A stretch of DNA of 64,000 bases from Chionoecetes opilio (Eukaryota > Arthropoda > Malacostraca > Decapoda > Majidae), in NCBI GenBank assembly GCA_016584305.1, contig JACEEZ010022955.1, forward strand, positions 1 through 64,000. Direction: 5' to 3'. The notes under the pieces were generated by a model. The model was not told the origin of the DNA and did not search any database. It worked only from the letters and a program-made list of their open reading frames with translations. The first letter of the stretch is position 1. The number at the start of each line of letters is the position of its first letter. Shown here piece after piece: positions 30,019 to 42,755 of this stretch. The position numbers and the translations under genes are program-made.

Positions 30019-32429
30019 TGTGTGGCTGACTCTGGATTGTCCAAGAAGAGTAGGAAGTGGGTACACGAAACAAACCTGAGAAGAGAAAACTTGTGGCGAA
30101 TACCATCACCTGGTACAGGAACTTTGCTCTGATGAAGAACAATTGAAACATTTTGAAACATTTAATAATAGCCGCATAAATAAATAAATACAATAATGTT
30201 TGTTTACAACTTAGAAGGCCAGCCTTTATATTAAGCAGAGCTTTTCAGGCAAAGTTCAAATTCACAGTTCAAACAATATTTTCGAATGTCATCCGTTCCA
30301 GTATGTTTTGCAGCTGATTGAAAAAAGATATAGAAAATCCATATAATATACTGTATACGCATGGGTATTTCTTCATTATCTCAATAAGTTCTTCCATCCT
30401 ATGTTGTTTACACCACAGGTACAAAATCAAATGGAAGACATTGTGTGATAGCCTTGACAGATGACGCAACTCTCCTCATCCTGCCACATCAATCATCAGA
30501 CTGAGAAGAAAAGGTCTACTGCGCATGGGAAACCAAAGCCGTGCCAGAAAAATGGTTCCTCAGGCAGTCTGAAGCTATGTGGTCTCGTCACACAGCGCGT
30601 GGCCTACGTAGCATAACCTCTTGTCTGCGGTACCTAACTGAATAACCACTGCAGCAATTCAAAGACACGTAGCACACATGCATAGCGTAGCGCGCGTAGC
30701 GTAGTAGTGGTATGCGACGGCCTTTAAACGGAACCTAACTAAATATGTTGGGTATATGCAAGTTGTTAATGAATTATTATGTGCACAATAATAGTGTTCA
30801 AAACACGCATTTTTCAGTTATTCTTTCTGATTCAGGTTTTATTCAAATATCTTGGTTAAAGAAGTCAAAAGGGCGAGGGTATGGAGGCAAGGACCAACAA
30901 CTACTAAAGGGGGCGTGGTGGTAAACAGTTTAACAAATACTGGGTTGGGGTATGCAGAAGTGCGTTTGTGGAAGTGGATTTTCATTGACTTCTGTCTAAG
31001 TCAAGGCTTCTGGGTTCAAAAGGGAACACGATTGATTTTTATGAGATAACTGATTTAGATAACAACTTTTCTCCGTACATGTGAAAACTTATGCCACAGA
31101 AATGATTAGTTTAATCACTGAATCGAATTCCTACCTCCAAAATACCCAACCTATATTTTTCCGACACAATACCCCAACTAGCATTAACTAATGTTCTTAT
31201 CAGGTTTATAGGAGGGTTGAGATGGCTTGAAGGACTTGATCAAATATTGTAAAGACAGTACTCAGACCAGCGGGGAACGGCGGAGTTGAGTGTTCGGCGT
31301 CAGGCGTCAGGGCTATCAACCCGAATTAAGTGACGTGGAGGGATATTCGCTGTGTTGCTAAAACACGTCTTTGGATTTTCATTTATATATACACATATTT
31401 ATATATACAATTTCTCGTCTTAATTAGAGAAGCTAGCAAGAGGTTAGCCTGTCTTGCTTTCGTTGAATCTGAGAGTGGACTAAATTGAATTCGTGTCCGC
31501 GGGGCCGCCCATACGTCAACGTATCTGAGGCGATAATATAACAACGGCTGCTTACACCCACACCAGTCGTTTTTAATCAAGGTGGCAACGGTCATTACCA
31601 CTGGGATTGTTTATTTACCATATCCCAATACTTATATTTGACCTAAATTACCTTAATTAATTTATACCCAATACCATTATAACTATATATACATTATGTT
31701 CTCCTCCCTATGGTGAGCGAGGGTGTTCTCCTCCCTAGGGTGGTATAGTTGATAATTTTCACAATAGTACATTCAATATTCCCACTGCCTATAATATTCA
31801 ATGCATATCCATGTAACTTCCTGTAACATCCTAAACATTAACACTCTTATACTATTTGGATACATATTCATATAACTTCCTATAGCATCCTACACATTTG
31901 AGTACAATATTAAAGGCTGCGTTACAACATGATAATTTCCTAACTTCACACATTACATACAAACATTTATACTTACTATTATTAAGCCGCCCATGTCTTA
32001 GGTCGACTTTCTGAGACTTTCTCTCAGACTTATTCAGGAAAATAATGTCTCTTCCTCCTTGTAATGTTCTTATATATTTTTCTGTCAAAACTTATGTGAG
32101 TGACAACTTTCCTTTAGTAAGGTCTCCCCGCTTACAATTATACATGCTTATTGGTTGTCAGCAACTAGCCATGCCTTTTAGGTGTGTCTTTACAATTTAG
32201 CTATAGTCATTGGTGGACGTATATTGGAGGTCACACCCCTTTTATGGAGTCTGAGGCCTTTCCTCTTAACCTGCATTAGTTATCAGTGAGTCATGCTCCT
32301 ACCCTATGGTCCTCTACTAATCTTTGTATGTTGATAAATCTGTGTGTAAGCTATTCAGACCGTGTCCCACAACCTATGAGTGTTAGATAACTAACAACCT
32401 GTTTCCATTTCTGTGATTATCTCTCCTCC
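30019..32429. other. AT-rich DNA without a supported gene
   Basis: Short open frames on both strands lack domains. No repeat array longer than 30 bp was seen. Confidence 0.35.
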
Positions 32430-34033
32430 TTCCTTTATTCTCCGCAACTAAACCCTCTCTTGACGAAGTCAGAGAGGCTGTAGCAAAGTAGAGGGGTGGA
32501 AAGGCAGCTGATGTTTGTAATATCAGTGCGGAGATCCTCAAAGCTGGGGGCTAGGCCATAATCCGCGGGTTGCATGCAGTCCTGACTGGCGTGCGGCAAT
32601 CAGGTACCATCCCTTCTGACTGGAAAAGGGAGTTGATCGTCCCCATTTGGAAAGGGAAAGTGGACCGTCAGGACTGCAACAATTACTGCGGTATTACATT
32701 GTTTAGCGTTCCAGGCAAGGTGCTCGCCCATCTATTGCTGACACGAATCCGTAGTCATCTCCTGAAGCATCAAAGACATCAGCAGTCTGGGTTCACGACT
32801 GGTAAATCAGCAACGGACCGTATCCTAGCGCTTCGTGTCCTGGTAGAAAGCTGACGTGAGTTTCGACAGGAGATGCTTGCAGCCTATGTTGATCTCAAGA
32901 AGGCGTTTGACTCAATGCATCGTGAGTCACACTGGGATCTTCTGCGACTTCGCGGAATTCCGGCAGGGACTATTGGTTTGATGACTGGTCTGTACTCTGG
33001 GACTGAGAGTGCTGTGAAGGATGGGGGAGGTATATCCAGCTTCTTTCCTGTGAATACAGGAGTGAGGCAAGGGTGTCCTTTCCCCATCACTTTTTAACAC
33101 TTGTATGGACTGGATATTAGGCAAAGTTGTAGATCAAACTGATTGTGGAGCATCACACCACATCCCTCGGCCACACCAAGATCACTGATCTTGTTTTTGC
33201 CGATGATACAGTAATCTTTGCTAAGTCGCTGGAGGTCCTGGTGATGGCTCTCGAGGCGCTGCACGAAGAGGCAAAGCTTTTCGGACTTGAGGTCTCCTGG
33301 CGGCTGGCTCAAGACTAAGGTCCAGGTGTTTGGAGGCTTACTAGATGAAACAGTACAGTCTGTTCATGCGTACTGCGAGGACATTGAAATCTTGGAAAGT
33401 TTTATATACCTTGGTAACGCAGTCCATAAAGATGGCTGGTTGCGTCAAGAAGTCTTACGGCGGATTGGCATAGCCCACTGTGTTATGAACTCGCTCAGCA
33501 CCAGTATTTGGCGTTGTCGGTACCTGTGCAGGAGGACAAAGATCCGGATCTTCAAGTCGCTTGTGATCCCTGTCGTACTGTATGGTTGTGAGACATGGGC
33601 ACTAAATAGCGACTTGAAGAGGCGAATCGATGCCTTTGGTAATAAGTGTCTTCGCAGAATCATGGGGTATCGCTGGGATGATTATGTGTCTAATCAGCGA
33701 TTGCACCGTGAGACTGAATCGAGGCTTATTACCTGCATAGTCCGTCAGCGCCAACTTCGGCTATATGGGCATGTGGCACGCTACCCTGAAACCGATCCTT
33801 CCCATTGGGTTGTATCTGTAGGAGACAATCCGGCGTGGAGGAGGCGAAGTGAGCGAACACAAGGCTCGTGCCTGGGGTAAGTTGATGCTTCCTGTCGAGA
33901 GTTGCTTGGTATGGGAAGGGAGCCTGCATGGGGACTCGCGCGTGGTGACCCCCGGGAGTGGCGTCGTAGGGTGGGCGAGGCGATGCGCCCCCCGGCGTAT
34001 GCCCCCAATTATTGATTGATTCCTTTATTCTCC
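32430..34033 (+). mobile_element. 5'-truncated LINE with 14-bp target-site duplication
   Basis: The stretch TTCCTTTATTCTCC occurs at 32430-32443 and again at 34020-34033, bracketing 1576 bp of LINE. The body ends in ATTGATTGAT, like the minus-strand copy at 20245. Coding remnants run in several frames: SGTIPSDWKRELIVPIWKG and NYCGITL (32590-32700), AYVDLKKAFDS (32880-32912), GVRQGC (33060-33078), FADDTVIFA (33196-33222), and the C-terminal frame 33287-33880. The RT catalytic FADD is present. The 5' truncation and a long direct duplication are standard for target-primed reverse transcription. Confidence 0.85.
33287..33880 (+). pseudogene. LINE ORF2 C-terminal region
   Basis: The 197-codon frame begins in the RT thumb (QVFGGLLDETVQSVHAY, ESFIYLGNAV), contains LYGCETWALNSDLKRRIDAF and LRRIMGYRWDDYV, and ends with GHVARYPETDP, the usual C-terminal tail of this LINE type. 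It is out of frame with the upstream FADD region because of an insertion near 33300. It is the better preserved copy of the family present at 20245-21051. Confidence 0.75.
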
Positions 34034-35252
34034 TCATTTATATTCTCTTGATTATCGTTGTTTATTTATGGTTCCGATGTAATTTTATGTTTACCACACA
34101 AGTGAAGCAACTAAAAAGATAAAGAATAAAACTAAACAAGTTAGTTTTGTGTGTGGAATCCTCGCGACTTATATTTCGTCGATAATGACGATTTCAACAA
34201 GACCACAACCACCACTACCTGCTTTCCCTTTCCTCTTTTTCCTTTATATAGTTGATTTGAAGAGGTGTTACTTGTAGTGTCCTCTAGGTTGGCTTCTAGC
34301 ATTCTTAGTCAATTCGGAACAATCGATTTAAAGAGCATTTAATGAAAAAAACAAATAGTAAATGACTCCTCTAAATCAAAGACACCGTAGTGTTACGTAG
34401 GTAATGGGATAAGAAAGAATTTCGAAATATAAATCTATCTTATTAATAAATTGCGATAAAAATTGTTGAATGTCAATTATAAACTGTCAATTATTTTATT
34501 AGGAAAGTGTCAAATGCTAATAATTGGCGACAAAAAGTTATATATCAGTTATTTTATGTGGAATTTGAATTTCATTAGATGTAACATCTTAAATATCTAA
34601 AATGTAATGTAAAAGACCTTGGGACTAAATAGTAGCAAATTAAAATAAGGGCTGAAATTTCATCGCCTGGGAGAGAAACAACAAACATTTTGTCTATAAT
34701 CGCTAACAATGCATTGCCAGTCACCAGATGCAAAAAAACAAACAGAACAAAATGCTCATCAGAATCTGTAATAGGATAATGAGGGCTTTCTGCTTCGCCA
34801 AATTTCGCATAAATGAGCGTTACAGACAAAGCATACTGCCTTAAACAACCAAGGAATCGACGGCATAAAACAAAACATACACTTGCCATTACGTTATTAA
34901 GCGTTACATCTCTTTCATCGGCTTGGTTAATCAATTATTAACTTCGTCTCTCATCAAATTTTGGAGAATTGTCATGTTTTCATTCACTTGCTATTCACAT
35001 CCTGTTCACCATTTACTAACACACTGTTTCTTTCCGGCTGCCCTATCACTTGCGCCAAGTAAAACAATTCTTACGCCCATCAATCACTTCAATTTTTTTT
35101 TCTTCATCCATTTATCTTCCCCCTCCTCCACTCCAGTCTCTCTCCCTTTCATCTCGTCTTCCCTCCCTCGCACGTGGAGTCTTCCCACGGCGGAGGACGC
35201 AACTTTCCGCTAATTGGCATGCTCCGGAGACACTAATTATGGTTGACTCCAA
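34034..35252. other. AT-rich DNA, no gene recognised
   Basis: A 119-codon minus-strand frame at 34575-34934 has no domain and biased composition, so it is not called. Confidence 0.35.
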
Positions 35253-35269
35253 TCTATAATAATATAAGC

Positions 35270-35322
35270 GAAAGTGTGTGTGTGTGTGTGTGTGTGTGTC
35301 TGTCTGTGTGTGTGTGTGTGTC
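35270..35322. repeat. GT microsatellite inside the Helitron-like copy
   Basis: GTGTGT with CTGTCTGT interruptions; expanded relative to copy A. Confidence 0.9.
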
Positions 35323-35513
35323 CGCTCTAGGTTCCACCCCTCGGGGCGGAATCCCATCATATGGCACAGTTTTGGAACCAGGTTGACCAGGGGAAGGTTT
35401 TAAGCCCATTTATACGATGATCCGATCACTTTTTTTTTTTTTTTTTTTAGCAGCCTATTAGCGAGAATTGTGAAAAAAAAGTGTGTTGCGAGAATTGAGG
35501 AAACCTTGATGTA

Positions 35514-35763
35514 GGGTGATGGGTAATGGGTGAGTGAATGGGTGGGGTGATGGGTAATGGGTGTGGGGTGATGGGTGAATGAATGGGTGGGGGGTGATGG
35601 GTGAGAGAATAGATGGGGGGTGATGGGTAATGGGTGAGTGAATGGGTGTGTGGTGATGGGTAATGGGTGAGTGAATGGGTTGGGGGGTGATGAGTAATGG
35701 GTGAGTGAATGGGTGGGGGGTGATGGGTAATGGGTGAGTGAATGGGTTGGGGGTGATGTGAAT
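35514..35763. repeat. GGGTGATGGGTAATG-type minisatellite
   Basis: Same array as at 3541-3785, cleaner here; units of roughly 35-45 bp. Confidence 0.85.
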
Positions 35764-36054
35764 GGGTTGGCGTTAATACATACATTTCTTCATCCATGAT
35801 TTCAGGAAAGTTAGAAGGGGCTATCTGGAGAGTCTGTGTTTGGTGGGCCTTCGGCCCACCAAACACAGGTAGTGGGCCAAAGGCCCGCCACCATTGGTAT
35901 AGATATAGCATAGCTCGCGTAGCGAGCTACACTATGGAAATAACTAGGATAATAATAACTAGGGCAAGCAATAATAATGATTAGAAGGGTGCAACAGCAC
36001 TGGGAGCGAAAAAGCGAGCGTGAGCTTTATCAAAAATTGATAACGCTATGGCCG

Positions 36055-36440
36055 TATAATAATAAATAATAAATATAATAATAATAAATAATAATAATAA
36101 TAATAATAATACTAATACTAATACTAATACTAATAATAATAATGATAATAATAACTGATAATTATAATGATAATAATAATAGTAGGAGTACTAATAAAAT
36201 TAATAATAATAACTTAATACTGAAAAAATGCTTATGATAATGATACTTACAATGATAATAATGCTTATGATAATGATACTTATAATAATGATAATAGTAA
36301 TAATGGAAATGTTGATAAAATAATAATGTTATGAAAATAATATTAACAATATTAATAATAAAAGCTGTAATGATTATGATACCGATAATGATAATTATGA
36401 TTACAATAATAATGTTAATACTAGCAATATTATTGATGAA
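36055..36440. repeat. AAT/ATG-rich trinucleotide tract
   Basis: Irregular AATAATAAT, ACTAAT and GATAATA units with no coding sequence. Confidence 0.85.
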
Positions 36441-37075
36441 ATTATATTGTAATAAAAAACGGCATAATATTCATATGAGGTAGTGAAACGTGGCATAGCA
36501 TCACAACAGAGTTATTCACCCACACTTTATTATCTGTACTGACTTTCTTCGCTCACCCTCGCGAGCGATCTTCATGTTAAATACTTGACAGTTCTTCTTT
36601 TTATCTCTTAGCTCACGCCCTTTTAGGTAATTTCCTTACGCTTCCCTAAGGGAGCGCGCCCCCTAGGGGTGACCTAACCTAAGGTGACCAGTGTCCCGCT
36701 TTTTCAGTGTCCTCTAGTTTTTAAATATTGTAGAAAAATGTACCGCTTTTTTTACGTTTGTCCTATTTTTTCGTTCTACTACAATATGCCCTACATTTAA
36801 TGGGATACTGATATCATATTCAACTTTACTATTTCATCAGTTGGTAACTTTATGATGTACTCGTGCCTTACCCTTACGGAATATGATGAAGGTTTGGAGT
36901 TCGTTTGAGACGTGTCTCTCGCCTAGTCACCATCCACCATTGCCTTTCCCGGTGGGCCGGCGTTAGGGTTTAATTAGCAGCCTTCGCGTGAGGCGCTGCC
37001 AGTGTTCACCGTCACTCTCTTTATGGGAAGGTATAGACTAGAGCTCAGACTTTTACAGACGCATATATATATAAA

Positions 37076-37224
<149 letters not shown>

Positions 37225-37303
37225 TGGTATTCTTAGGTAGATACATCTTGACATTTCAGGGTGACAAAGACACTGGTCATTCTTGGGGTTGTTTATGCGC
37301 AAC

Positions 37304-37333
37304 GTTTCGCCAAAAGACACTTGGCATCATCAG
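37304..37333 (-). ncRNA. partial hammerhead-ribozyme-like core
   Basis: On the minus strand: CTGATGA (37333-37327), a 5-bp stem GCCAA/TTGGC with a 7-base loop, then GAAAC (37308-37304). These are the two conserved core strands and stem II of a hammerhead. Penelope-like retroelements are known to carry minimal hammerheads. I could not draw a convincing stem I or the cleavage triplet, and the strand is opposite to the Penelope-like frame that follows, so function is doubtful. Confidence 0.3.
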
Positions 37334-37629
37334 GCTAAAATAGTTAAAAAAATTAATATACTATACTGCTAAAAAGCGAACATCTAAAAGAATTTTTGTA
37401 AACAATAAAATAATCCTATATTATCTAAAAAATAATAAATAATAAATAAAAATACAATTTATACTTAACAGACCTTGGTGTGTATGCTGTCTGAGTTGGC
37501 AGAGGACTGAATGAACAATAGTTTACAGGTAGCATTTCGGCTCGTGTGTGGCGATCGAAACGAGAGTCGGACAATCAAAACAGTGTGATAATCATTTGAG
37601 TATATGTAATTGGTATAGATATAGAATTT

Positions 37630-38298
37630 TTGCAAACCTGTAAAACTTATGGAATAATCCCTAACTTCCTCCAATTGAAATTATATAAGTCCATGCTATA
37701 CATTACATCTACATATAAGTCATTTCAATTCAAATTACTAAACTTAGAATTAAAAGAGAAAAACAGGCTACTTAAAAATCACACAGAGGACTTTAATCAA
37801 ACTAAATCTGATCTGAAAAACACCTTGTCATGGCTTGATTTTAATTGTCTTTTTAATAGATTAGTACGTAGTAATGACTTTAAATTCAAAACAGCTAAAG
37901 CTTGTCATAGGAAAAAACTGTGCTCTCTAGGCATTCCTCTGGAACACTCTGTCAATAAGGATAAAGTCGTAATTAATCTTTCCAACCGTTCGTTAACTCC
38001 TGCTGAAAAAGATTTACTTACACTCGGATTACCTTTTGCCTTACCAAAATTTAATATTAACTATGTCAATCATTACTTTACATTTGAGAAACTTATTAAT
38101 ACACTTAAATATAGAGCTAAAAAAACATTTATTAGGGAGTGGGATAACTTAGTTCAAGGCATCTCTACTATTGCTCATTCATCATATCGCGAATTTAATG
38201 AATTCAAACATTCGTTCCCTAAACTCCCACAAATTCAGTTTGATGCCTTAAATGACCTTAAATCTGATGATACTATCCTATATGATATCCTATATGAT
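37630..38298 (+). pseudogene. Penelope-like element, N-terminal region
   Basis: The open frame runs from before 37630 to the AT array. It is Lys/Asn/Leu-rich and contains [31 protein letters not shown] and LPKFNINY. The string VxNLSxxxLTxxExxLLxxGL, followed by F-x-x-P, is the conserved N-terminal motif upstream of the RT in Penelope-like retroelements. The RT itself is missing; after about 220 codons the frame runs into an AT repeat and only appears open. It is a truncated relic. Confidence 0.6.
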
Positions 38299-38299
38299 A

Positions 38300-38682
<383 letters not shown>

Positions 38683-38854
38683 AGATAAGATTTTCATCCT
38701 ATCTAGACACTTTGCAAGTACCAACTACAAGGTTATTGACTATACAAAGCGCCGCCACGTCAGCATGAACTAGGCGGACTCGAACCGCTGACCGAATGCG
38801 CAGGGACTCTGCACATTGCAAGCTCACGTCTCTACCAACCTTGCCACCCTGACG

Positions 38855-38856
<2 letters not shown>
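38683..38856 (-). mobile_element. tRNA-derived SINE
   Basis: On the minus strand the head begins GTCAGGGTGGCAAGGTTGG. The A box TGGCAAGGTTGG has one mismatch to the RNA polymerase III consensus and the B box GGTTCGAGTCC (38786-38776) is perfect. A tRNA-unrelated body and a tail of TCTTATC units follow, merging into the GA array. The spacing between boxes is tRNA-like, but the clover-leaf does not close (no matching 3' acceptor arm), so it is a SINE and not a tRNA gene. Confidence 0.65.

Positions 38857-38859
<3 letters not shown>

Positions 38860-38906
<47 letters not shown>
38860..38906. repeat. GA microsatellite
   Basis: Follows directly on the SINE head. Confidence 0.9.
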
Positions 38907-38910
<4 letters not shown>

Positions 38911-39684
38911 GAATGTAAAAAGGAAGGAGGAGAAGAGGGATGAAAGGGAAATATGAAAGGGAAATAAAAATGTCAGCAGGGAAAAAAGTTAAATCATTAA
39001 TAGAGATTAAACGAAATGAAAGATGAAATATGGAACAGACAAGGATGATATGATACAGGGATGACAGTATAAGTGCAGACAACTAAAAAATGAAAAGCTT
39101 CAAAAAGAATATAATTGTTGCAAAAAAAGTGGAGCATTAGCACCCGCGTTTAACGTAATATCACGAATTATATAAGAAAAATATATAACGAAAGAGATTA
39201 AAGCTAAAAAATAAACGTATACTAAGAGATAAATCCTGATTTATTTCAATGCATTGTAATTAAGGGGAGGCTCCCGGGGGGAGGAGGTCAAACAAATGAA
39301 AAATACTGAAAATGCGTCATAGCTAAGATAAGGGTGTTCTTTGTGGCGTCACGCAAGCTTGCGCCGTTGTCAGACGCATGGCACATTAAAATGGCCTGTT
39401 GCAGTTAAATGTCTGACCCTCACAGTCAGCTGATATTCTGATACTCTGTTGTTTATCTTCATATATCTGTCAATTAGGGTTTGTTTTTAATAGATTTTTT
39501 GCATTTTATTGTACGACACTTTTTGTAGCCTCTCCTGGCAGGCAGACAGGAGTAGCCGCTGAGATCAGAGACCGTGATCCGTGAGCGGTAGGGTACGGCA
39601 GATAGTCAAAGGTAGAAGTACGCACTCATCTTCTCGCTTTTTCCTTGATTACGCCGTGTTTTCTAGCTCTTTATTTTACTCATC

Positions 39685-39768
39685 ATGCCTCGCAGTAAGC
39701 GTAAAGAGCTTTTGAAGGCTCGAGGAAGAGTTCTATACCTTGATACCTCTTGGCCAAACTTGAGCTAT
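39685..39768 (+). other. short open stretch, possible N-terminal exon of unknown gene
   Basis: ATG in the context CATCATGCC starts MPRSKRKELLKARGRVLYLD and runs 28 codons to a stop. The basic start looks like a nuclear protein but there is no domain. A possible later part of the same relic is at 41271-41513. Confidence 0.2.
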
Positions 39769-39837
39769 TGAAGGACAGTGGTGGTAGTGAAGATTCATCA
39801 ACCACCACACCTGTTGATACTAGAGTATCTTTATATA

Positions 39838-41126
39838 GATCAAGTATAGGCGTCCAGCCTCTGGCCCCTTTGCTTTTGGCTCAGTTCTTGCGGCTGGAAC
39901 GTGGCAGCGAGCCACGTTCCAGCCAATTAACTCATTACGCTAATTACTCATTAAGGGCTTGTTCTACGCAAAAAGTTTGTTGCACAGACCCCCATTGATT
40001 TTGACAGCACTACTTGCATGTCAAATTTCAGCTCAATCCGACAATATTTAGGAGTAGTTATTCACTTTTTTGCTTAAACTTGGTTCCACTCCCCTTACGC
40101 GTATGGTAAGTAGCAGCTCGCTTCGCTCGCTGCCAATTATACAGATACCCTAGTTGATACAACCCCAACGCGGGACAATGTCATCAGACAGGCTGTGAAT
40201 AAACCATTATAAATAAGAAAAGAACAATCAAGTATAGGCGTCCAGCCTCTGGCCCCTTTGCTTTTGGCTCAGTTCTTGCGGCTGGAACGTTGCAGCGAGC
40301 TAAAAGTGATTTTAAAATATCTAGTCAACAGAAGTTACAGAAGTCTACAATAAGCAACAGAAGTTATTGCAAAACCGAAGTTTATTTAGCAGTAATTAAA
40401 CCATTACGCTAATTACTCATTAAGGGCTTGTTCTACGCAAAAAAGTTTGTTCCACAGACCCCCATTGATTTTGACAGCACTACTTGCATGTCAAATTTCA
40501 GCTCAATCCCACAATATTTAAATCATTACGCTAATTACTCATTAAGGGCTTGTTCTACGCAAAATGTTTGTTGCACAGACCACCATTGATTTTGACAGCA
40601 CTACTTGCATGTCAAATTTCATCTCAATCCGACTATATTTAGAAGTAGTTATTCACTTTCTGGTTTAAACTTGGTTCCACGGGTCTTATGGTAAGAAGCA
40701 GCTCGCTTCGCTCGCTGCCAATAACTAGTCTACAGAAGTTACAGAAGTCTACAACAAACAACAGAAGTTATTGTAAAACCGAAGTTTATTTAGCTCTAAA
40801 TAAATCATTACGTTAATTACTCATTAAGGGCTTGTTCTACGCAAAAGATTTGTTCCACAGACCCCCGTTGATTTTGACAGCACTACATGCATGTCAAATT
40901 TCAGCTCAATCCGACAATATTTAAATCATTACGCTAATTACTCATTAAGTGCTTGTTTTACGCAAAAAGTTTGTTCCACAGACCCCCATTGATTTTGACA
41001 GCACTACTTGCATGTCAAATTTCTGCTCAATCCGACAATATTTAGGAGTAGTTATTCACTTTTTGGTTTAAACTTGGTTCCACGGGTCTTATGGTAAGTA
41101 GCAGCTCGCTTCGCTCGCTGCCAATC
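39838..41126. repeat. complex tandem array with a GC-rich hairpin end
   Basis: Units starting CATTACGCTAATTACTCATT occur at about 39931, 40402, 40525, 40805 and 40926. Full units run through GATTTTGACAGCACTAC and ATTTCAGCTCAATCC to a GCAGCTCGCTTCGCTCGCTGC hairpin (about 40112, 40699, 41102); short units stop at ACAATATTTAAAT. Two further blocks repeat: TATAGGCGTCCAGCCTCTGG (39843, 40231) and the ACAGAAGTTACAGAAGTCTA block (40327, 40735). No coding capacity. It could be a nested series of non-autonomous elements. Confidence 0.7.
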
Positions 41127-41270
41127 ATGATAGAACAACAGAGGATGAGAGTGAGACGATAGTAAGTCCTCAAGAAAAAAAGACTTGAAAACATAGTTAA
41201 GTGTATAGACAAGTGTGACTGTGATGATTGTGATGATAAACTCACTCTGCACACAAGATACGATAATTGT

Positions 41271-41513
41271 TATGTGTTTTTTGTCGTGCAATGCAGTGAG
41301 TGTGATAAGAGTTTGTATGAAGATATGCCTGAACATGTCTGTGATGTAATGATGACGAAATTTATGTGTTATTTTATTTTTTTATTACCCTCTATATACG
41401 TAAGCTTTATATCACAGGCCACCGCAGAGTGTTGTCAATGTTTAAGTGAAGCTGCGTTAGATCTGAACTCATCTGCAGTCTCTTCTTCTTTATCCAAAAA
41501 AGCGGGGAGGTAA
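41271..41513 (+). pseudogene. Cys-rich fragment, unidentified
   Basis: The frame contains VVQCSECDKSLYEDMPEHVC and later ECCQCLSEAALDLNSS. Cys pairs and the SEAA string resemble decayed parts of a transposon-borne protein (YqaJ/MULE-like proteins have such a Cys-rich block), but the match is too weak to name. Confidence 0.25.
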
Positions 41514-41879
41514 AGGAAAGACTTGTTGTCGACCCCCACCGGAGTGAAGGAAAAGATGTAAACAGCGGGGACTGACGCATGTTGATTAGACGATACCTGT
41601 CGGGGGAAGACTTTCTAAGGATTTGGGAACAATGGAGTAGGAGTAAAAAGAGAAGGAGGCGACGGCGAAAAGGATCAATAGCTGAGTATTAAGAAAGGAA
41701 AATGAGGGAGGTTTTAAATAGATGAGGAGGCTGCTTACCACCATGATGGGGAAACAAAAAGGGGTGAAACAAAGCATGAGGGGTGAGAGGGGAGGTATTG
41801 AAGGGGTGAAACAAAGCATGAGGTTATGAGGGGTGAAAGGGGAGGTATTGAAGGGGTGAAGGGAGGTATTTGAAGGGTG

Positions 41880-42755
<876 letters not shown>

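Larger units (their letters stand above)
35253..35947 (+). mobile_element. Helitron-like interspersed repeat, copy B, both ends visible
   Basis: Starts TCTATAATAATATAAGCG after an A (35252). Near the 3' end it has a hairpin GGTGGGCCTTCGGCCCACC (35847-35865), a second AGCTCGCGTAGCGAGCT hairpin (35912-35928) and CTAG at 35944-35947. The order of hairpins and CTAG matches the terminus at 29934-30018. The base after CTAG is G and not T, a small misfit. About 695 bp, non-coding, with an internal minisatellite. Shared 5' sequence with 3322 supports a real family. Confidence 0.55.
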
